From the NCBI GenBank assembly GCA_936450465.1, contig OW388291.1, positions 85,171,099 to 85,235,098 of the forward strand: a stretch of 64,000 nt of DNA, read 5' to 3'. This document shows positions 12,408 to 22,829 of this stretch, one piece after another. The position numbers and the translations under genes are program-made. Each line of letters opens with the position of its first letter. The stretch's first letter is position 1. The DNA comes from Gibbula magus (lineage: Eukaryota > Mollusca > Gastropoda > Trochida > Trochidae). The notes under the pieces were generated by a model. It ran no database searches, had not been told where the DNA came from, and saw nothing but the letters and a program-made list of their open reading frames with translations.

Positions 12408-14363
12408 GTTTTGTATTCGTTATAACTTTTTTCCTATTAGGTTTTGAGAACTCATATACATAACTTCTTACTTATACCCCTGGGGAATTTTTTTGGCATG
12501 TTCATATTCAAGGTCAAAGGTCAAGGTCACGAGTTCTGAAATCGCTAAAAAAATCCTTGTAAACACGATAACTTGAAAAATATTTGTGCTATCAGGCTCT
12601 TCTTTGGTGTATATCAACTATGGAGAAATGCCAAAATTTGAAAAGGTTTTCGCTAACATCCGTCAAAGGTCAAGGTCATAGTGAGGTCACAACTTAAGCA
12701 TGCTTTTGCAAAAATGTCTTATTTCAACTATTAACACTTTGAATCATTACATGATTGTGATACACAATGAAAAGTGATCACTGATTGTGTGACCTTGATT
12801 TTTAAAGGTCAAGGTCACGAGAAAGGGTCATGGTCACCAGTTCTGAAATCACTAAATAACTTCTTTCCAAGGAGGTATCAACACCTCATATACATAACTT
12901 CGTACTTATGCCCCTGAGGAATTATTTTGACATGTTCATATTCAAGGTCAAAGGTCAAGGTCACAAGTTCTGAAATTGCTAAAACAATCCTTGTAAACAC
13001 GATAACTTGAAAAATATTTGTGCTATCAGGCTCTTATTTGGTGTATATCAACTATTGAGAAAGGCCAAGATTTGAAAAGGTTTTCGCTAACATCCGTCAA
13101 AGGTCAAGGTCATAGTGAGGTCACAACTTAAGCATGCTTTTGCAAAAATGTCTTATTTCAACTATTAACACTTTGAATCATTACTTGAATGTGATACACA
13201 ATGAAAAGTGATCACTGATTGTGTGATCTTGAATTTTAAAGGTCAAGGTCACGAAATAGGGTCATGGTCACAAGTTTTGAAATCACTATGTAACTTTTTT
13301 TCATTAAGGTATCAAAACCTCATATATATAGCTTCTTTCTTGTACACCTGGGGAATTGTTTTGACATGCTCACATTCAAGGTCAAAGGCCAAGGTCATGA
13401 GTTCTGAAATCACTACAAAAATCCTTGTAAACACGATAACTTCAACAACTTCTGTGCTATCAGGCCCTTACTTGGTATATATCAACTATGGAGAAAAACT
13501 GAGATTTGCAAAGGTTTTCGCTAAAATCTGTCCAAGGTCAAGGTCACAATGAGGTCACAACTTAAGCATGCAGTTGCGAACATGCCCTATTTTTACTATT
13601 AACACTTTGAATCATTACATGATTGTTATACACAATTAAAAATTTATCATTGACTGTGTGACCTTGAAGATTAATGGTCAAGGTCATGAGATATGGTCAT
13701 GGTGACCAGTTCTGAAATCTGTAAATAACTTTTTTCCAAGAAGGTATTAACATCTCATATACATAGCTTCTTTCTTATAAATCTGGTGAATGATTTTGAC
13801 ATGTTCACATTCAAGGTCAAAGGTCAAGGTCATGAGTTCTTAAATCACTACAATAATCCTTGAAGACATGATAATTTCAAAGTTTTTGTGCTGTCAGGCT
13901 CTTATTTGGTATATATCAACTATGGAGAAAAACCAAGATTTGAAAATGTTTTTGCTAAAATCTGTCAAAGGTCAAGGTCACAGCAAGGTCACAACTTAAG
14001 CATGCTATTGTGAATATGCCTTATGTTAACAATGAACATGAACATGAGTCATTGCATGATTGTTATACAAAATGAAAAGTAATCATTGATGGTGTGACCT
14101 TGAAGGTCAAAGGTCAAGGTCATGAGATATTGGTTAAGGCCATGTTAATCCTTTGATCCAATTTTGAAATCAGAAATAGGTTTTAAGAACAAGTTTGTGA
14201 AAAGTGACCCCGGTGATGATTCAACTTGTTAGAATAATAAACAAATTTTTGTCCAAAAAAATTCCCATTTTATTTATGCTGAGGAGAAGGCGGAACAGGG
14301 AAAGGCGGACCCAAAGTTTCGGAGCTGCTCTGCTTTTGCGGTGTCCCGCAAACGCTCATCTAG
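12327..14363 (+). mobile_element. Helentron-associated-like (HINE) element, copy 1, GGTCA-rich
   Basis: Inserted in the right-arm minisatellite. The 5-prime end is TAGCAGCTCCGACTAAGTC, followed by a (CGC)n run (12365-12408). The body has four units of 434 bp (TTCAAGGTCA starts at 12507, 12941, 13375, 13810), each rich in AAGGTCAAAGGTCAAGGTCA-type motifs. Near the 3-prime end, CGGAGCTGCT (14320-14329) is the complement of AGCAGCTCCG at the 5-prime end. A hairpin TTTGCGG/CCGCAAA with a TGTC loop (14335-14352) follows, then 7 bp and CTAG before a T flank. Asymmetric inverted ends plus a terminal hairpin are the published features of Helentrons and their non-autonomous derivatives. ORFs such as 13208-13552 are chance readings. 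Confidence 0.7.
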
Positions 14364-14600
14364 TTTTCTCAATAAATTCGTTTTTTTTCATCAAAGTCGT
14401 TTTTTTCATCAAAGTCGTTTTTTTCATCAAAGTCGGTTTTTCATCAAAGTTGGTTTTTCATCAAAGTCAGTTTTTTCATCAAAATCAGCTTTTTCATCAA
14501 AGTCGGTTTTTTCATCAAAGTCATTTTTTTCATCAAAGTAATTTTTTTCATCAAAGTCAGTTTTCTCATCAAAATCAGTTTTCTCATCAAACTAATTTTT
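14364..14600 (-). repeat. TTTGATGAAAAA minisatellite, right arm, second part
   Basis: Continuation of the array after the inserted element, units TTTTTTCATCAAAGTCG. The two overlapping ORFs here (14204-14629 and 14341-14541) are low-complexity readings of the repeat. Confidence 0.85.
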
Positions 14601-14654
14601 TTCTAAAAAGTTCTGCTATCCCATCTTAAGATGGGACATCCCAACTTGAGATAT

Positions 14655-14802
14655 AGAGATTATTAACCAAGTGTGTTTCCGTATCATTAATATCATAGTT
14701 TTGGAATAAAAATTGTATGCCTTTGGCGAGCATAATAAAATATTTTTTATTCCAAATATATGATATTAATGATACGGAAACACACGAGGTTAATAATCTC
14801 TT
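14655..14802. mobile_element. Foldback MITE-like palindrome
   Basis: Two arms of about 57 bp pair almost perfectly: GAGATTATTAACC and GTGTTTCCGTATCATTAATA on the left are mirrored on the right by TATTAATGATACGGAAACAC and GGTTAATAATCTC. The spacer is about 32 bp. It lies exactly where similarity to the left arm of the large inverted repeat breaks off. No clear target duplication could be fixed. Confidence 0.75.
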
Positions 14803-15696
14803 TATCATATTATGTCATTATTAAAATAAGCGTTTGGTTGTGTAAAAGTGGTAAGAGAATTGACCCAGTTTTAGCGGAGTAATTTCATAGACGGTACATC
14901 AAAGTGACGGTCACGACATCGGCTGTGAAGTGCCTAGAAATAGTTCTTAATCAAAATAATTAAAAACACGATGTGCGCGATTCTTTCAAAAATAAACAGT
15001 TGATCCTTGATTTCTTGTTCTCGGAGATATTTTCAATCAGTTCATAAGCATCCATCTAATAATTAAAAAGCACTCAATCATAAATCACTTGGTCACGCTA
15101 GTAGATCAAGGGAAGTAACTCTAATTTCAACGTTTTGGAAGCTGCGTTGCAGGGTTAATTCGGATTGCTGCATAACAGTATCTTTCACATTTTAACGGTA
15201 GTTATTTGTGAGTTGGGGTTGTTTCTTTGGTTTATGACAATAAGTGCCCATTAATGTATCTAATACCGTATGATCAGCCCTCAATAACTGCCAAAATGCT
15301 AGTGCAATCGACGAGGCGCGTCGGTAGGCCACACGCTGACTGACAGTGACACATCAGCTACATGCTGATGCTGTTAGTCAATAGCGCACTGAAGTTTTGA
15401 ATGATTTTTAAAACAAAACTACAATTATCTTGACTTTGTAAAAACTACAAATGCACTGTACCATATCAGATGATTTCGTGTTTTCGAATATCCATTCATT
15501 CAAGCGGAAATACGCTGGTAAACTCCCGGTTACGCTTTTCAATGATTCGTAAACAGTTTTAGGATTCGCATGGAAAGAGTGGAATTTTGCGAAAATAGTT
15601 CGTGTATTTGACCTTTGACCTGTTTTGCATATTTATCAGATTTGGATACCAAGTTTATCAGATTGCTTTATTGCATCGATAACACCCTCAATTATA
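14803..15696. other. No gene recognised; absent from the left arm
   Basis: About 900 bp with no counterpart in the left arm of the inverted repeat, so inserted there or lost from the other side. No coding frame of a known family and no repeat was recognised. The ORF at 15615-15818 crosses into the arm tip and is probably chance. Confidence 0.4.
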
Positions 15697-15765
15697 TGAT
15701 AAAGCGATATATCCACAGTTGGGATAGCCCAGAGAACTATCCCATCTTTAGTTGGGATAGATCCA
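15697..15765. repeat. Outer tip of the right arm
   Basis: TATCCACAGTTGGGATAGCC followed by ACTATCCCATC matches the reverse complement of 3494-3545 at the left tip, which sets the outer limits of the inverted-repeat element. Confidence 0.7.
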
Positions 15766-16553
15766 TACTTGGAATACAACAGGCACTACCATTTGACATC
15801 CGTTTCAGTCTAATTTGATTAAATTTTGGTCCAGATCTATCCACTGGTTTTGGGTGACAAGATAACACATTCTTACCATTTGTAACCGTGAATGCCTGCA
15901 AATGCATTTCCCGAGCTCACAGGTGGTGCTTTGCACGCACATTTCACCAGTTCTCTGCACGACCTGGACACTTCTGGAATATTCACCCATAGGTGATACC
16001 AATGTTCTTCCTTTTGGTACCATTCAAAATCTAGAGGGCTTGGAGGATTTTTCTCTGCAAATATTTATACAATCTTTGTCCAAACACTGACTTGGTAGAT
16101 GGCCCTATTGTGTGCCGAATAAGTACATCCTGTGTTGGTGGAAACAAATCCTTTAGTTCCGTGTGCTTTCCTTGGCAGAATAAGTCTCGTTTAACATCGT
16201 TCACTCTGGTAGGTGAGGCGGTGTGGTCATACATGATACACACAAATCTTTCTATGAGAGCAAACTGTTTCCCATATCTGTCAATCGCCTGGTAGGGAAT
16301 CCTGCTTTGGAAATTACAAGCTTCTGTTTTCTCTGGATAGGATACCTGGATAGGCTTGCCAAGTCTGCCATGACATGTTCTTTCCTCTATCAGCACACTA
16401 GAAGTTGTGTCACGTCCTGTAAATGCATGGAGAAAAGGAAGAGCTAACGCACAATTGTCTTCAAACTCTTGATGAATGGCATTCACATTGCATAATGTAT
16501 ATTTCCTACCGTTACCAATGGACAACCAAACGTTTTAACTTTGGTTGATTTGT

Positions 16554-17530
16554 TATCCCACCGGTATGTAATACCGTGGGATATAGTCATCACCCCGGCC
16601 GTCTGTCCGTCCGTCCGTCTATCCGTCCGTCCGTCCGTCCGTAATCATTTCGTTTCCGGAGCAGAACTCGAAAACCATTCATGATATCTTTCTGAAACTT
16701 TGCATGTGTATTACCCACCAACTGAAGTGGTGCCTTTTGATATTTTCAGATTTCTGAATTTTTTTTCTTCTTTTCGTTTCCATAGAAACATGTTGAAGTT
16801 GGACTTTGTTCAGAGACAGGTTCGTTTCCGGAGCACAGCTCCAAAACCGTTCATCATATCTTCCTGAAACTTTGCATGTGTATTACCCACTAACTGAAGT
16901 GGTGCCTTTTGATATTTTCAGATTTCTGATTTTTTAATATTTTTTTTCGTTTCCATAGAAACATGTTGACGTTGGACTTTGTTCAGAGACAGGTTCGTTT
17001 CGGGAGCACAGCTCCAAAACCGTTCACCATATCTTCCTGAAACTTTGCATGTGTATTACCCACTAACTGAAGTGGTGCCTTTTGATATTTTCAGATTTCT
17101 GATTTTTTTTTTTTTTCGTTTCCATAGAAACATGATGAAGTTGGACTTTGTTCAGTGACAGGTTCGTTTCCGGAGCACAGCTCCAAAACCGTTCATCATA
17201 TCTTCCTGAAACTTTGCATGTGTATTACCCACTAACTGAAGTGGTGCCTTTTGATATTTTCAGATTTCTGAAAATTTTATTTTTTTTCGTTTCCATAGAA
17301 ACTTGTTGAATTTGGACTTTGTTCAGAGACAGGTTCATTTCCGGAGCACAGCTAAAAAATCGTTCATCATATCTTTCTGAAACTTTGCATGTGTATTACC
17401 CATTGACTGAAGTGGTTGTTTTTGATATTATCAGATTTTTCCTGAAAAATTAATTTTGTTCTGTTTCCATAGAAACATGAGGGGGATGTTGGTTGTTGTT
17501 GATTTTGACTGCTAAAACCCGTAACATGTA
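16554..17530 (-). mobile_element. Palindrome-headed element with TCCG array and 171-bp tandem units
   Basis: Begins with the palindrome TATCCCACCGGTAT/ATACCGTGGGATA (16554-16583), then a (TCCG)n array (about 16601-16642), then five units of about 171 bp; TGCATGTGTATTACCCA starts at 16701, 16873, 17046, 17215 and 17386. Each unit holds GTTTCCATAGAAACATG. Read on the minus strand the order is tandem units, CGGA array, terminal palindrome, the same plan as the element at 410-2440. It sits inside the dissected gene of 15845-20270. Confidence 0.8.
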
Positions 17531-17595
17531 ATACCCACTAACTGAAGTACGGTAGTAGATACACAAGTATCTGTCAAAGATGTGTTTTACAAACT

Positions 17596-19226
17596 TTGTG
17601 GAACCGCTGGGATATGTCATCTTCAAGTTTCTATGGAAATTTACTTTTATGCGGCGACTTTAACATTCACATGGATGTAGATAGTGACCCGGCCGCCAGA
17701 AGAATGACTTCAATTCTTGATTCACGGAATCTCTTCCAGCATGTGCTGTACCCAACTCATACGAGCGGTCACACCTTAGATCTCATTCTCTCACGATCCG
17801 ACGAACTTCATTTCTGGAACTTTGTCTATGATGAAAGTGTCAGATCTGATCATGTATGTATAACGTGTTCAGTAAATCTAAACAAACCCAGACGTCTGAA
17901 GAAGGAAATAACGTGTAGGAAGTGGAAGGAGATCAATGTTGATGACTTCAGGAAAGATATTGAATCAAGCATGGCATCTGTTGGCACTGCAAACAGCATG
18001 ACTGATGCTGTCAACAAGTACAACTGTGTCTTAAAAGAGACTCTCGACACACATGCACCTCCAAAGACAAAAACTGTGAGTCTCCGCCCGAAAACCCCTT
18101 GGTTTAATGAGAACATTCGTCAAGCAAAGCAGCTCCGAAGGAAATTGGAGCACAAGATGAGACAGTCAAAACTAGTCATTGACCGTCAGATACACAGCTC
18201 TCAGCGCAACCTGGTCAATCGGCTTGTGGATGAAGCCAAGCAGTCTCACTACAACAACATTATAAAGGAGGCTAGCTCCCAGAAGGAAGTGTTCAGTGCA
18301 TGCAACAATCTACTTTTCCGGAAGAAGAACAACACACTACCAACACTTTCCTCTGCAGAAAACTTGGCAGAAACATTCTCGTCTTTCTTCAACGACAAAA
18401 TCCTGAAGATAAGAACTGGATTGGCAGAAACTCAAGCTTCAACAATGAATGTTGACAGCAGTTGTAGTGGCTCAAATTGTCAATCTGCTGACAATACCTC
18501 GAGATTAAGCTCTTTTCAACCTGCCACGTGTGACGAAATAAGGAAATTGTTCCTGAAAAGTCCCACTAAATCCTGCTCATTGGATCCACTTCCATCATGG
18601 CTTCTGAAACTTTCAGTCGAAGAGACTTTACCAATGATAACACAAATCGTAAATCTCTCACTGGCAAGTTGTGAACTTGCTCCATGCTTAAAAGAGGCAC
18701 TAATAAGACCTCTCCTGAAGAAACCTAATCTGGATCCTGATGTTTTAAAGAACTACAGGCCTGTGTCAAACCTTACCTTCCTTTCAAAGCTCATAGAGCG
18801 TGTTGTAGCTAGTCGTCTCCAGGTTCATCTCAAAGACGGCAATCTACACGAGACCATGCAGTCAGCCTACAAGCTCGGCCACAGTACGCAATCAGCACTG
18901 CTACGTGTCCAGAATGACCTGCTGATGTCTATTGATTCGGAAGGTGGAGCTGCCCTAGTGCTGCTTGACCTCAGATCAAGACCATCACGAGCACTTGACG
19001 TTCCAATCACAAGGAAAAAGCACTTCGGAGATCGAGCTTTTTGCAAAGTTGGACCTTTGATATGGAACAGTCTACCTCAACACATTCAGGATAGTGACAA
19101 TATCACCAATTTCAAACACCAACTGAAAACCCACTTGTTTAACCTAGCCTTCGCCTAATTAAGCGCCCTTGAGCAATTTGTTGGAACTGGCGCTATACAA
19201 ATATTAACTTTACTTTACTTTACTTT
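17596..19226 (+). CDS. Internally deleted CR1/L2-like LINE, endonuclease-RT ORF
   Basis: The ORF 17596-19158 (520 codons) begins inside an apurinic endonuclease domain: LLLCGDFNIHMDV, THTSGHTLDLILSR and SDHVCITC contain the Asn and the final Asp-His of the active site. After a linker of about 200 residues comes the N-terminal part of reverse transcriptase (LIRPLLKKPNL, NYRPVSNLTFLSKLIERVV, SAYKLGHSTQSALL, GGAALVLLDL). The frame then jumps straight to the C-terminal tail (KKHFGDRAFCKVGPLIWNSL, LKTHLFNLAFA). The whole catalytic core, including the [FY]xDD box, is missing, yet the ORF stays open. A 3-prime UTR with GGCGCTATACAAATA and a (TTTAC)n tail ends at 19226. The 5-prime end is truncated; the first codons may come from the repeat before it. 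It cannot make active RT. Confidence 0.85.
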
Positions 19227-19841
19227 CTGATGACTCTTGTTTCAGTTCAGTTAATACTCCAAGAAGAATCACGAACATATCTGTATCAACTTTGCTGACA
19301 AGAATGCGCTTTCATTAAAGCGTCCTGTAAATGGAGAACTAGTCTGTTGTTAGCATCCTTTAAATCCGACAAAATTGTTGATTCACAGCCATTGGCAAAC
19401 ACTGTTCTCCCTAATGTTACGTTCTTCTTTACCTGCCTCAAATGGGCTTGTTTTGACACTATCTGTTAGTACTTCAAAACGTTCTTGTTTGTTCTTCGAG
19501 TCTTTGAGAAACATTTGGAAATGTTGTGATAGTTTGTTGGTAGCGTCTTGATCTTTTGCCTCTTGTTGTAGACTTGAGATTTCTTTCCTGTAGTGGTCCC
19601 ATATATCTATCTATACATCTATCCTTGAACAGTCAGTTAGTTGCCTTGCTACTCAGGTTAGAAATGTGAGATCACTGTACTCTCCAAAGGATGACACGTG
19701 CACATTACCTCTTGGCACTGAGTGGACAATTGATGCCCCATTAAACACATTAACATCTACTTTAAGAGTGCCCTGGAGATTTTCACGCAACCCAAACGTT
19801 CCGATTTGCAAGTTGGAAATCTGAAGTTTCCATGTTGTTAC

Positions 19842-20064
19842 CAACTTCCAAACGCAAGGCATAACTCTTGCCCGTCTGCATTACTGGCTGATTTAAGCCT
19901 TGCGGTATTTCCCTCGCTTTGTTGTGCCTAGATAGTGAATCGTTGCACCAGAAATGCATAGTGGGCCTGGATTTCTAAGCACAGATTTCTTAAGGAAATA
20001 GAGCAAGGCCTAAATCAGCCAGTAATGGAGACTGGCAAGAGTTATGCCTTGCATTGGGAAGTTG
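19842..20064. mobile_element. MITE copy 1, 223 bp, 9-bp target duplication
   Basis: Starts CAACTTCCAAACGCAAGGC and ends GGGAAGTTG, with inverted arms of about 80-90 bp. The flanks carry a perfect 9-bp direct repeat TGTTGTTAC (19833-19841 and 20065-20073). The same element, also 223 bp, sits in inverted orientation at 22583-22805. A 9-bp duplication suggests the Mutator (MULE) superfamily, by family knowledge. It interrupts the dissected gene. Confidence 0.9.
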
Positions 20065-20270
20065 TGTTGTTACAGAGCTGGTGGCCATTGTGTCAAATCA
20101 GCTTTGCGGAATTCGCATGCGATGAACATTTGAGTGAATAAGTTGTCATCATCTTTGAGATTAATGAATTGTTACTTTACCGTGTGGTCTCTTGAAAAGT
20201 AGTGCATGCTCTGGGACCTGCTTTGGTGTGGTAAGACAACGGTATTTTCGTGGAAACGACACTAGATGAG

Positions 20271-20879
20271 GTACATCATTTGTACTAAGAAGGTTTATAA
20301 AACAGATGTAATATGTTTCAAATGGACTCTACAAGACTTTAATGACCTACATGTATAGATTCCCCTGAATTTCACTTAATACTCTTTACCATACAACATT
20401 ACCGACATAACCGCTTATATCTGGTCAGAACAAATTTAGGATTTTTTCTTTTGGCCTATAGCAGTGTTTTTTTCATGTAAATGTGTGACCGCAAGTTATA
20501 CGATTGATGGAAGTTAAAACAACTCAACAAGATTTACATAATGACTATATTACAATTCCGAGCTTTATGTTTTTGTGAGGCTTTATTATGCTGAATGAAT
20601 GGAAAATATCATCCTGGGTAAGGCGTCACAAACCTTAAATCTGAATCTTAAATTAAGTGATAAGATCTGCATACTATTATGATGATAACGCCACTGTAAA
20701 TAATAGATTATGGTGATTAATGTACACATCCTTTTCCGAACAAATCAAGTATGTCAAGTTCTTTAGAGCAGGCGGATGCTTGACACTCACTACTGAACGC
20801 TCTCAAATTAGATTGAAACTGGTAGGTCAAATGGTAATGTCATGTCGGACAAAGTTAAATTTACTTGTACTATAATGGC
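20271..20879. other. No gene recognised
   Basis: No coding frame, RNA gene or repeat was recognised. The upstream end of the dissected minus-strand gene may continue here beyond recognition. Confidence 0.4.
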
Positions 20880-21180
20880 CCAATTTCATATGTATTGACC
20901 CTAATGTGTTCCTTGGCCCCAAAAACGTTGAAATAGACATTCAGATTATAAGATTTGAGTGGATAGTTATGGACTCATTTGGAGGTGTCAGCGGACATTT
21001 TTGACGCGATGTTGGATTTTTGCGTTCCATAATAGACAAACTCCATTTTTATGATCTTAATGTGTTTGTTGCCCCTAAAAACCTGGGGATAGACACCAAG
21101 ATCATCACATTTGAGTTGATGGGTACAGAGTAATGATCATTTAGAGGTTTCGGCGGCCATCTTGGACGCCATCTTGAAAA
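20880..21180 (+). repeat. Two tandem units of about 156 bp
   Basis: CTTAATGTGTTTGTTGCCCC-type units start near 20902 and 21058 and end with GGCGGCCATCTTGGACGCCA. The two copies are diverged. A dispersed tandem-unit repeat is likely; its ends were not found. Confidence 0.6.
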
Positions 21181-21979
21181 AAAACAACCTTTTCAGTTAC
21201 TTTTAGTATATTATGAAGTACACTAAACCTTACCAGAATCAGCTGAGAAACCTTTTGTAGCAAGTTTTTGGGGTTAAACGGTATTTTTACCTGACTATAT
21301 TGGTTATAGTCGATTAAGACATGTCGAAGATTATTTATCTTAGTTTCGAAGGCTTGTTATTTGCATTATGTTCTTTAATTTTCTCTTCGGGTCAGGGTCG
21401 ATATAATGCCTTCCTTGACTTGCAGCGGGTGTTTGGAGAAGTGAAGTTACTGTTCGGTCTGGGTTTGATTTTTGACACTGGTTTGGAGTATGTCGTGGTC
21501 TTTTTGCTTTTTGGCAATTTATCTTCTGTTGTAGTTGATTCAGTCAACTCACTTTTGACAGGAGTTATGCCCCTTGTTTCTAGCACATGCACAGTAGTCA
21601 TAGCGCAATTAAAACATGCATGGCAACGCAATGTGGCTTATATATTTACCCGCCCACTCCCTCCCCAGTAGCATTATTGGCAGGGTCTATTGGCTAAGCA
21701 TTTTCGATAAGCATACAGCATTCAGCAAGCATATATATCATGGCTTTGGCATATTTTTGCTTCACATGTTTACCTTGTTTACCTGCATTTGAATATTTCA
21801 TTTTCCCAGCATTTGTATTGACTTGTTCATACCTTATTATATGTATATCTATGTTTATATAGGGTTTAGTTTTTTGCCTGTTATTCTAAAAAAACTATAA
21901 GTCAATTATTTTATTTGCATATTTCAAGTTTACTATTGGTGCTATTATTGCATTAAAATTTTGCCAGATTTACCAATTG

Positions 21980-21981
<2 letters not shown>

Positions 21982-22016
<35 letters not shown>
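21982..22016 (+). repeat. (TTA)n microsatellite
   Basis: An uninterrupted run of about 11 TTA units. It could be the tail of a non-LTR element, but no matching body was recognised directly upstream. Confidence 0.9.
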
Positions 22017-22017
<1 letters not shown>

Positions 22018-22059
22018 TTTAAGTATTATTCATACAAGGAGTTATAAGTTTTAAATATC

Positions 22060-22430
22060 ACTTCTTCCATGGTGAACGTTAAACAGGGAATACGTGGGCT
22101 ATTACTGAGATGTTATGAAAGTTACCTACCTAACAGAACATAACGAGTTGTTATTCAAGGCAACATTCGCAATCAAATAGAGTCACGGCAGGCGTACCCC
22201 AAGGATCTGTACTCAGACCGTTACTATTCCTAGGTTATGTAAATGATATAAATTAAGGCATTGACTGTAATATCAGATTGTTTGCCTATATTACACCACC
22301 TTATGTCATTGTTGAAAACCCACTTAGTACAGGTGTACACTTGAATTCTAATATCAAACATATCGTATACTGGGCAAATTAATGGAATAACTGGATTCTT
22401 GACATATTTTACATATGGGTTCATCATAGG
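22060..22430 (+). pseudogene. Non-LTR retrotransposon reverse transcriptase fragment
   Basis: Translation gives [20 protein letters not shown], the conserved RT block 4 (normally [20 protein letters not shown]), then IDCNIRLFAYITPPYVIVEN, where the catalytic FADDTSLY is replaced by FAYITPPY, then NIKHIVYWAN. An upstream frame gives GLLLRCYESYLPNRT. A stop follows VNDI and the catalytic Asp pair is lost, so this is a dead fragment of a Jockey/CR1-type LINE. Confidence 0.8.
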
Positions 22431-22582
22431 TCACAACGAGGCTTTGTTATTTTACCCTTTTCAGCGGGATATCTCGGGAACTTTTCGCTGGATTCTGTTC
22501 ATATCTTTCACATAGCTTCTCCTAGGAAAGACAAAGGGCTGTTTAGTTAAGAGAACAACTGGCATGCATGCATCATTATCCT

Positions 22583-22805
22583 CAACTTCCCAATGTAAGG
22601 CATAACTCTTGCCAGTCTCCATTACTGGCTGATTTAGGACTTGCAGTATTTCCTTAAGAAATCTGTGTTTAGAAATCCAGGCTCACTATGCATTTCTGGT
22701 GCAGCTATTCACTGTCTTGACACAACAAAGCGAGGGAAATACCGCAAGGGTTAAATCAGCCAGTAATGCAGACTGGCAAGAATTATGCCTTGCGTTTGGA
22801 AGTTG
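22583..22805. mobile_element. MITE copy 2, 223 bp, 9-bp target duplication
   Basis: The same family as 19842-20064 in opposite orientation. It starts CAACTTCCCAATGTAAGGC and ends GCGTTTGGAAGTTG. The flanks carry a perfect 9-bp direct repeat CATTATCCT (22574-22582 and 22806-22814). Equal length and intact duplications in both copies suggest fairly recent movement. Confidence 0.9.
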
Positions 22806-22829
22806 CATTATCCTGAGATTTGATGTTTT

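Larger units (their letters stand above)
3487..15765. mobile_element. 12.3-kb long-inverted-repeat element
   Basis: The left side (3487-5760) is the inverted counterpart of the right side (8135-15765). Matching blocks appear in mirrored order: outer tips with CTATCCCAACTGTGGAT (left) against ATCCACAGTTGGGATAG (right); TTTGATGAAAAA minisatellites; about 1 kb of single-copy arm (4140-5060 against 11220-12230); and 184-bp units. The right arm is longer because its 184-bp array has expanded and because a GGTCA-type element (12327-14363) and about 1 kb at 14655-15696 were inserted. The 2.3-kb centre has no convincing gene. I infer a large non-autonomous foldback or TIR transposon. An inverted segmental duplication is the alternative. 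No target-site duplication could be fixed. Confidence 0.7.
15845..20270 (-). pseudogene. Dissected gene of an uncharacterised repeat-borne protein family
   Basis: Reading the minus strand, coding blocks appear in the order expected for a protein family common in repeats of cnidarians, molluscs and amphioxus; I know the pattern, not a name. Block 1 (20270-20074): LKDDDNLFTQMFIAC, then TQWPPAL. Block 2 (19841-19229): KVDVNVFNGASIVHSVPRG, IDIWDHYRKE, KDANNRLVLHLQDAL and VDTDMFVILLGVL. Block 3 (16531-15845): LSIGNGRKYTL, LPFLHAFTGRDTTSS, FPPTQDVLIRHT and IPEVSRSCRELVKCACK. About 500 codons remain, with several frameshifts and stops. Inserted between the blocks are a MITE with its target duplication (19842-20073) and a palindrome-headed repeat plus a LINE (16532-19228). 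The Asp-containing VDTD and GRDTTSS motifs suggest a PIN/FEN-like nuclease fold, by inference only. Confidence 0.6.

Noticed and set aside
14204..14629. ORFs rich in Phe, His, Gln and Ser
   Set aside because: Low-complexity translations of the TTTGATGAAAAA minisatellite.
21321..21671. 116-codon ORF with hydrophobic stretches
   Set aside because: The antisense frame is open as well, there is no signal of a known family, and no exon context; not enough to call a membrane protein.
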